A stretch of 64,000 nt of DNA, from assembly GCA_014529385.2 (NCBI GenBank), contig CM043966.1, forward strand, positions 86,272,087 to 86,336,086, given 5' to 3'. This DNA comes from Adiantum capillus-veneris (taxonomy: Eukaryota; Streptophyta; Polypodiopsida; Polypodiales; Pteridaceae). Shown in pieces: positions 58,760 to 64,000 of this stretch. The translations under genes were made by a program, and so were the position numbers. Under the pieces are notes generated by a model that saw only the letters and a program-made list of their open reading frames with translations, had not been told where the DNA came from and searched no databases. Within the stretch, counting starts at the first letter, position 1, and every line of letters begins with the position of its first letter.

Positions 58760-58859
58760 TGTTGAGGGGGGTAGTTAAGACACCCAGACTAGTATATAAG
58801 AAACACTCATCCCCCATTGTATAAATCCCTAATTCATTGCCCAGTTCTTTGGTTCTACA

Positions 58860-58907
<48 letters not shown>

Positions 58908-58953
58908 ATTCTCTCCCTTCTCATTGTGCGCTTCTGCATCATCAACTTCGACA
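58760..58953 (+). repeat. 194-bp copia 5' LTR
   Basis: Begins TGTTGAGGGGGGTAG and ends ACTTCGACA immediately before a PBS. It has a TATA-like AGTATATAAG (~58,790) and a CT run of ~43 bases at 58,863-58,905. No 3' partner was found in the window. Confidence 0.65.
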
Positions 58954-58966
58954 TGGTATCAGAGCC
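58954..58966 (+). promoter_or_regulatory. primer-binding site TGGTATCAGAGCC (initiator-Met tRNA)
   Basis: A perfect copy of the classical plant copia PBS adjoins the LTR end. After it, ATG at 58,994 opens a short frame that shows no gag. Confidence 0.85.
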
Positions 58967-60120
58967 CTCGGCTCACGGATCGTGAAGGAGAGCATGGCAC
59001 CACAAAGAAGAGAAATGGAAGGAGCAACGGCAACATTTTTACAAGCCACACCATTGGTGGCATTTTTTCCTAGCATTTTTTTGTCAACAAGTAATTGTCA
59101 CAGTGGTGTTTTGAAATGCTCTGCGTTTAGGTACCATCACGTTGCTCTTTTTGGTAGCATTTTGAAACTCAGAGGGCTAGGAGGAAACATTGGTCACACG
59201 AGCCAAATCTATCTCGACAATGTTTCAACACGCTACAAAAAGCGACCACTGATACGGGTTGTTAGACGCAAGCATCTTGAGATGCACTTGAACCAATAGG
59301 TGCTAAGGCAGTTTTTGTTAGACGCAAGCACCTTGAGATGGACTTGAACCGATGGGTGCTAAGGCAGTTCCTGGAGGTGAAGGAGGTTGTGGGTAATTGA
59401 GTTCTTGAGAGCTAGCCTCGGAGAGCACCGGTGACTGATGTGCAAGAGCGACACCTGCAGGCTCCTTTGGGTGCTGAAAACAAGACCGGAAGGCCGGCTA
59501 TAGAGGGTATTTTAGTCAATGTCCTTATGTGATCCCTTTTCATAGGCATGCCATATTGCACGATGAACACGATTCACTCATAAATGAGCACGGATGTATG
59601 CGGATTACTCATGAAAGATGAAATGTTTGCACCCAAGGAATTCACATTTCATGTCTCTTCCTTGGCATGACACAATATCGGAAAGAGCACAAGAAGGATT
59701 GAGCATCAAGCATCGGTATTTCCATTGTGATTTGCCACAGTTGATATTAGAAAGACAAGTTTCGAATCCATTGTTTGTGTGTGTTTGATGAATGGTTTGG
59801 CACTCCATCTCTATGTTCATCTACATTGCTTGCATAATCTTTAAAGAAGACTAGAATTTTTCCAGTCACTTTACACAAGCAAAGGAGCCCGGTGGACTTG
59901 GAGTGCAGAGAAACAATTGGGGGGCTGGTTGCATACAAGAAGAGGTGTAGTTTTGAAGGGCGATGTCGGGGATGTGGTAAGCAGGTTGGAAAGCCCCAAT
60001 ATGTGCTAACAATTTTGAAAATTTCCTTTTAGCAAGAATCTAAGAGTTGTTATCGATAATTTTAGCGGTTGCCTTCACAAACGCATCTTTGCATGCATGC
60101 AACAGTCCCGTAGTTGGTGG

Positions 60121-60177
<57 letters not shown>

Positions 60178-60364
60178 CTCTTGTTCTCTCTCAATCTGCA
60201 TTGGCTCCGTGACAGAGGTGAACCACTTTAGTTGAAGCTAATGATGGCATCCTTGCCATGTATGTTGCTAGCCTATAAGGTGTCTTGTTGTTGCAGTTCT
60301 CTCTGGATGGGGCCAAGAGAAGAAGGGGGGACGTGGAGGGCATGCACGTCTTGCTCTTTGCTTT

Positions 60365-60410
<46 letters not shown>

Positions 60411-60520
60411 AAGTGTGGTAGGTTGGTTATGCAAGTCTTGAGATCATCTCTCCTCAATAGATCTTTAAGATATTTTGGGATAGTTCCCATGACGTTAAAA
60501 TAATCTTCTTCTTCTTCTTC

Positions 60521-60559
<39 letters not shown>

Positions 60560-60895
60560 TCTCTCTCTCTCCACCAAAAGTCTGCGACTTTCTTTTGAGC
60601 AATTGCCAAGGAGGCTCTTCGCAAGGGGCTGTTTTCAGCAGTCTTTTGACACTGCACCTTCATGTTTTTTTGAGGTGGTAGGGCTCATGCTGGCAAGTGT
60701 TTATGAGGCTAGGAAAGGGAAGGGAAATAACTGCTTGTAGGTCTTCTGAGGCGCTGCAAAGCAGAAGCGACATAGGAGAGGGCAAAGCACGGGACGTGCA
60801 AGAGTGAGCAAAGGAGGCAAAGCACGGGACGTGCGAGGATGCAAGAGGAGAGGGAAGGAATCTCAGCCAATAATAGGTGATTTTATTTTTTGGAG

Positions 60896-60931
<36 letters not shown>

Positions 60932-61117
60932 GTGCTTTTCGACACCTGTGTTACATGCACGTTGGGTTTTTTTTCGCGAGGGCCGGGGGGGGGGGGGGGG
61001 GGTGTGTCGAAAAGGGAGCCATTGATTGGTAGTGAGGGCTATTGCAGAAAGGCATCGTGAGGTAGCCCTTCGAGCAGTGCCTCTGTCTGCAAGAGAGGGC
61101 AAATCAGAGTCTCCTCT

Positions 61118-61149
<32 letters not shown>

Positions 61150-61700
61150 TGCGATCAATAGAGCATGCTATGTGCGAAGGGAAGGATTGCTTGTCGAGAA
61201 CTGTTGGAGAGAGGAGTGCAACGGTTTCAAAGCAGATTGCTAGTCTGGGGCTATGGGAGAGAGATGTGGGAGGCGTAGCATTGCAGCAGAGGGTGTTTGG
61301 GCCTTGGGGGCGAGGGGAAGGTACATGCCTCACCTTCGAGGGAGAGCGAGTAGGAGCATATAATTAGTTTGTCCCTACGATATAAGAGAAGAGGGCGTTA
61401 TTAACTTGAAGCATTGGAAAGGAGGTGTTGTAGGGAATTACGAAGGGTGAAAGGGCCGAGTGCGGAGGTATTGGAGGCCGAGAGCTGAGAAGGGAGCATG
61501 GACAAGAAGACAAAGGGCTGCTGTGGAAACCTTGGACTATAGAGAGGCATTCAGGTTGTGTGATGGGTTTGTTCCTCATTTTGCCTTTCCATCTTGTAGT
61601 GCACCCCCGAAGGAGCACACTTATTGCTCAAGTGAAGTGATGGTGTGGTTCAGTAATATGGTTCTAGATTGTGGGTTGTTGTTCTCAGGCAAACAAGATG
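58967..61700 (+). other. microsatellite-rich, no gene recognised
   Basis: Contains CT runs (60,123-60,174; 60,367-60,407; 60,897-60,929), a GT run (60,523-60,560) and a poly-G run (~60,985-61,002). At 59,261-59,372 there are two tandem 56-bp copies starting GTTAGACGCAAGCA. Open frames here are short or driven by the repeats. It may be the body of the element starting at 58,760, but nothing confirms this. Confidence 0.5.
59261..59372 (+). repeat. 56-bp tandem duplication
   Basis: Units at 59,261-59,316 and 59,317-59,372 differ at a few positions (CATCTTGAGATGCAC versus CACCTTGAGATGGAC). Confidence 0.9.
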
Positions 61701-61740
61701 TTGAAGATTGGACGTTAGATGTAGCGCTTCGGTAGAGCTA

Positions 61741-62175
61741 GGGATGTTGTCGATGTGGATGGTGACTGACGAAGCCAAGTTGAGGGATGTACCACCGATG
61801 ATGCGAGAGAAAGCCAAAGTTTGGTTCAAGGGGTTGGAAGTTCCCGATCGGCAAACATCAAAGGTGCTTCGAGCTCGTTTTATACAACACTTCAAGTAGA
61901 GGATTTTGCATGCAGATTGCAGTGCAAAACTCAAGATATTGAAAAAAGATGTGCGTGAAGAATTTGATGTGTTTTTAGAGAGACTAGAAGCTATCTGGAG
62001 ACAATTGACTGCTTCTACCTATTTGCAAAATGGAGATGTGTTCAAGTTTGAGAGATACATGGCATGTTTACACCCAAATATTAGAGAGAAGGTGGAGTAT
62101 GGAGATCCACATATCTATGTTGATGCGGTGTTGCTTGCAAGAATCAAGAGCAAGAAAGAAAAGCGGAAGTGCTAG
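61741..62175 (+). pseudogene. gypsy-like Gag core, one stop
   Basis: A single frame carries TAG at 61,897-61,899. Before it: PPMMREKAKVWFKGLEV and VLRARFIQHFK. After it: LKILKKDVREEFDVFLERLE, AIWRQLTASTYL and RYMACLHPNIREKVEYGD. The pattern (W in the middle, RF-x3-F, then a helical LE-x-x-W and a LHP-x-I-x-x-KV end) fits the retrotransposon Gag core. No zinc knuckle or pol follows. Confidence 0.5.
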
Positions 62176-62627
62176 GACTCCTCAATCTTGAAGATTCTGC
62201 CACCGTGTTGTGCAAAGAGCAACTAAAGAGGACACACGCAAGGGGAGGTGCATCGACTATAGCTGACCAAGGGGTAAGACAAGCTACATATTTTGTACCT
62301 TATGTTTCTCATGCAACCACACAAGAGGAAAGTGATAGCTACTTCAAAGAGGAAGCAAGCCTTGAAAGGGTGCCAAAGGTAGCTATGCATGAAGAGCAGG
62401 TTGTAGCAAGTTCAAAGGTCCATAGTGCAGAGCAGGAGGTCAAGCTTGACATAGAGACAGTGGAGCCAATTCACGAAAAAGATGAAGACTCAGAAGCAAA
62501 GTTTGAAGTGGACTTCCATGCAAAAGTTCCAGACTATGAAGACATAGGGAAGGAAGGTGATATGCTATCTACATCAGAGTTGGGAGAAGACAAAATAGAG
62601 GTATGTCAAGATGATTTTTCTATGTAG
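62169..62627 (+). CDS. acidic 152-residue ORF, unknown
   Basis: ATG at 62,169 overlaps the end of the gag-like frame by 7 bases in another register. Glu/Asp-rich (EVKLDIETVEPIHEKDEDSE), no recognised domain. It may be the C-terminal continuation of the Gag-like protein after a frameshift, or a separate ORF. Confidence 0.35.
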   Translation: MLGLLNLEDSATVLCKEQLKRTHARGGASTIADQGVRQATYFVPYVSHATTQEESDSYFKEEASLERVPKVAMHEEQVVASSKVHSAEQEVKLDIETVEPIHEKDEDSEAKFEVDFHAKVPDYEDIGKEGDMLSTSELGEDKIEVCQDDFSM

Positions 62628-63689
62628 GCAGTTGGGCAACCTTGCCTTGGTGGGCCTGTAGAGGTGCATTGTATGGTTTCAGAGTTGATATATGATCGTG
62701 GAGAGGTGGCTCCAGCAATTGACTTGTGGAGACTGGTATAGGTCAACCTATGAGAGCGAGGCTCCATCCAAAGAGGAAGGTGCTTCCAATCTTACAGGTG
62801 ATGAAGTATGGGGTGAGTTTTTTTCTTGTTTGTTCAATGATGTGGTGAATGAGCAGGTAGTTGTAGAGTGTGAGGGTAAATAAGCACTTCCAGAGCTCGT
62901 AGTAGGGCAATTTAATATGATTGATGTTGACGGTTTAGCAAGTGACACTCTTGGGGCTAAAGAGTTGGGTATGGGGTCAGTTTCCGGGTCACTTATAGAG
63001 CCTTTGGATACACGTTTGCAGGAGGGTATGTATGCTTGGCTATGCAGCAAGTGAAGACAAACAGCCAAGTATTAAAGCTATGTGCTATGCTATTGACGGA
63101 CATGTTATTGAGGGTTGCTTTGTGAGGTGCTATGCACCGGTTATAGTGAGTGCATTATATGGATTATTCTATGGAGAGCTCTGATCTAGCAGGTGGTTGG
63201 ACTATTGCATGCAATACATATGCTTCAAAGTGTTGATGTACATGATTATGGTGTATACAAGGGCTCACAGATACAAGGTTTCTAAAGTACCATGCTATGA
63301 AAAGCTACAAAAGAGGCTTGTTTCTCTGTTTACATGTGTAAACAGAGATGGAATATGCATGCTTTGTAAGTGAATGACTATAGTCAATGCCAAATATTCG
63401 ATTTGGGTGGAGTTTATATCATGCATGGAAGCGCCTTTGGCTTTTTGTTTGATCTTGGAGGGTGGTGCAACTGCTGATTTATTTTCTCTCATTATTTCTA
63501 TACTATCTATTCTGTTATTATATATCATACTTTACTTGTGCACTCTCATTATATAGCAACTATATATCATTTTCTCAACCACTATATATCATTTTCTCTT
63601 ATACAGACTTATCATATCTTTAAATAATGTTGTAATTGAGCATAAATGCTGAACTAGGGGTTGGGCAATGATGGTGTAGCTAAACCTTG
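62628..63689 (+). other. no clear gene
   Basis: A 63-codon acidic frame (62,692-62,883) may continue the previous ORF. Further right, nothing is recognised; the area around 63,520-63,600 is AT-rich with repeated ACTATATATCATTTTCTC. Confidence 0.35.
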
Positions 63690-64000
63690 TCGACTCGAGG
63701 CAGGCCAGAAGCAAATGCATGGAAGCATGCCAGAGTGCTTAGGCAGCTGCTTGATGCAAGGTACAATAGGTATCGCCAGGATGTGTATGCCAAACGTGAC
63801 ATTTAGCAGGTCAAATCTTTACATTCGGAGCTATGCCAAAGGGAAGCAGCTTGCTACACATTGATGATCAGGGCGCGTTGGTACTTTGTTGTATATACAA
63901 AGTGGGTGGACCAATTCGGCGAGCTCAATGTTTTCTTGTGCTGGAAGATCGGTGTTTGGCAGTTAGCTATGCCAAGCAATTGCGGATTCAGGTTATGTGG
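63690..64000 (+). pseudogene. unknown protein fragment at window end
   Basis: From about 63,709 one frame is open for 30 codons, has a single TAG at ~63,805, and is then open to the window edge. It includes VLRQLLDARYNRYRQDVY, LHSELCQREAACY and YTKWVDQFGELNVFL. The composition looks coding, not random, but I do not recognise a family. Confidence 0.3.

Noticed and set aside
58994-59299. Gag ORF after the copia PBS
   Set aside because: The frame after ATG 58,994 is short and shows no Gag pattern or zinc knuckle; the body of that element could not be identified.

Overview
This window is plant nuclear DNA made almost entirely of transposable elements. The evidence is plant-type Ty1/copia and Ty3/gypsy elements with tRNA primer-binding sites, a CACTA (En/Spm) DNA transposon with spliced transposase genes, an L1-type LINE, long CT/TG microsatellites and no intact host gene. 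A reverse transcriptase that looks Penelope-like lies at 49.6-51.3 kb. Such elements are reported from conifers and other non-flowering plants, so a large, repeat-rich non-angiosperm genome is possible, but the species cannot be named from the sequence.

Layout. 1-4.3 kb: the 3' part of a decayed Ty1/copia element. 5.26-7.88 kb: a young non-autonomous LTR element with 318/306-bp LTRs and a TTTTT target duplication. 9.24-21.77 kb: a Tat-like gypsy element (LTR-gag-PR-RT-RH-second RH-IN-LTR) followed directly by a second, truncated internal region that shares the middle LTR. 21.8-28.1 kb: leader with CG-core palindromes, then a broken coiled-coil ORF series ending at a polypurine tract. 28.1-30.2 kb: a 2.1-kb LTR with a polypurine tract on its left and a primer-binding site on its right. 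30.2-34.1 kb: a leader with palindromes every ~300 bp, then a gypsy gag with three zinc knuckles. 34.7-46.3 kb: an L1-type LINE split by a 7.2-kb CACTA transposon (38,818-45,983). 47.3-55.7 kb: a minus-strand Penelope-like element between 2.2-kb direct repeats. 55.7-57.1 kb: a 5'-truncated copia tail. 57.2-64 kb: a probable solo LTR, a copia LTR plus PBS, microsatellite-rich DNA, and a degraded gag-like ORF.

The CACTA element is the best preserved. It has matching 12-bp termini, a TTA target duplication, dense subterminal repeats, a five-exon TnpD-like gene that reads 858 residues without a stop, and a TnpA-like gene. It also carries what appears to be a captured fragment of a heavy-metal-associated isoprenylated plant protein (HIPP) gene. 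Nearly every retroelement reading frame is broken by stops or frameshifts.

The least familiar signal is a set of near-perfect palindromes with a TCGCGA core. They are spaced at about 300 bp in the non-coding leaders of two neighbouring elements and also occur inside the LTR between them. The arms differ between the two sets but palindromy is kept.
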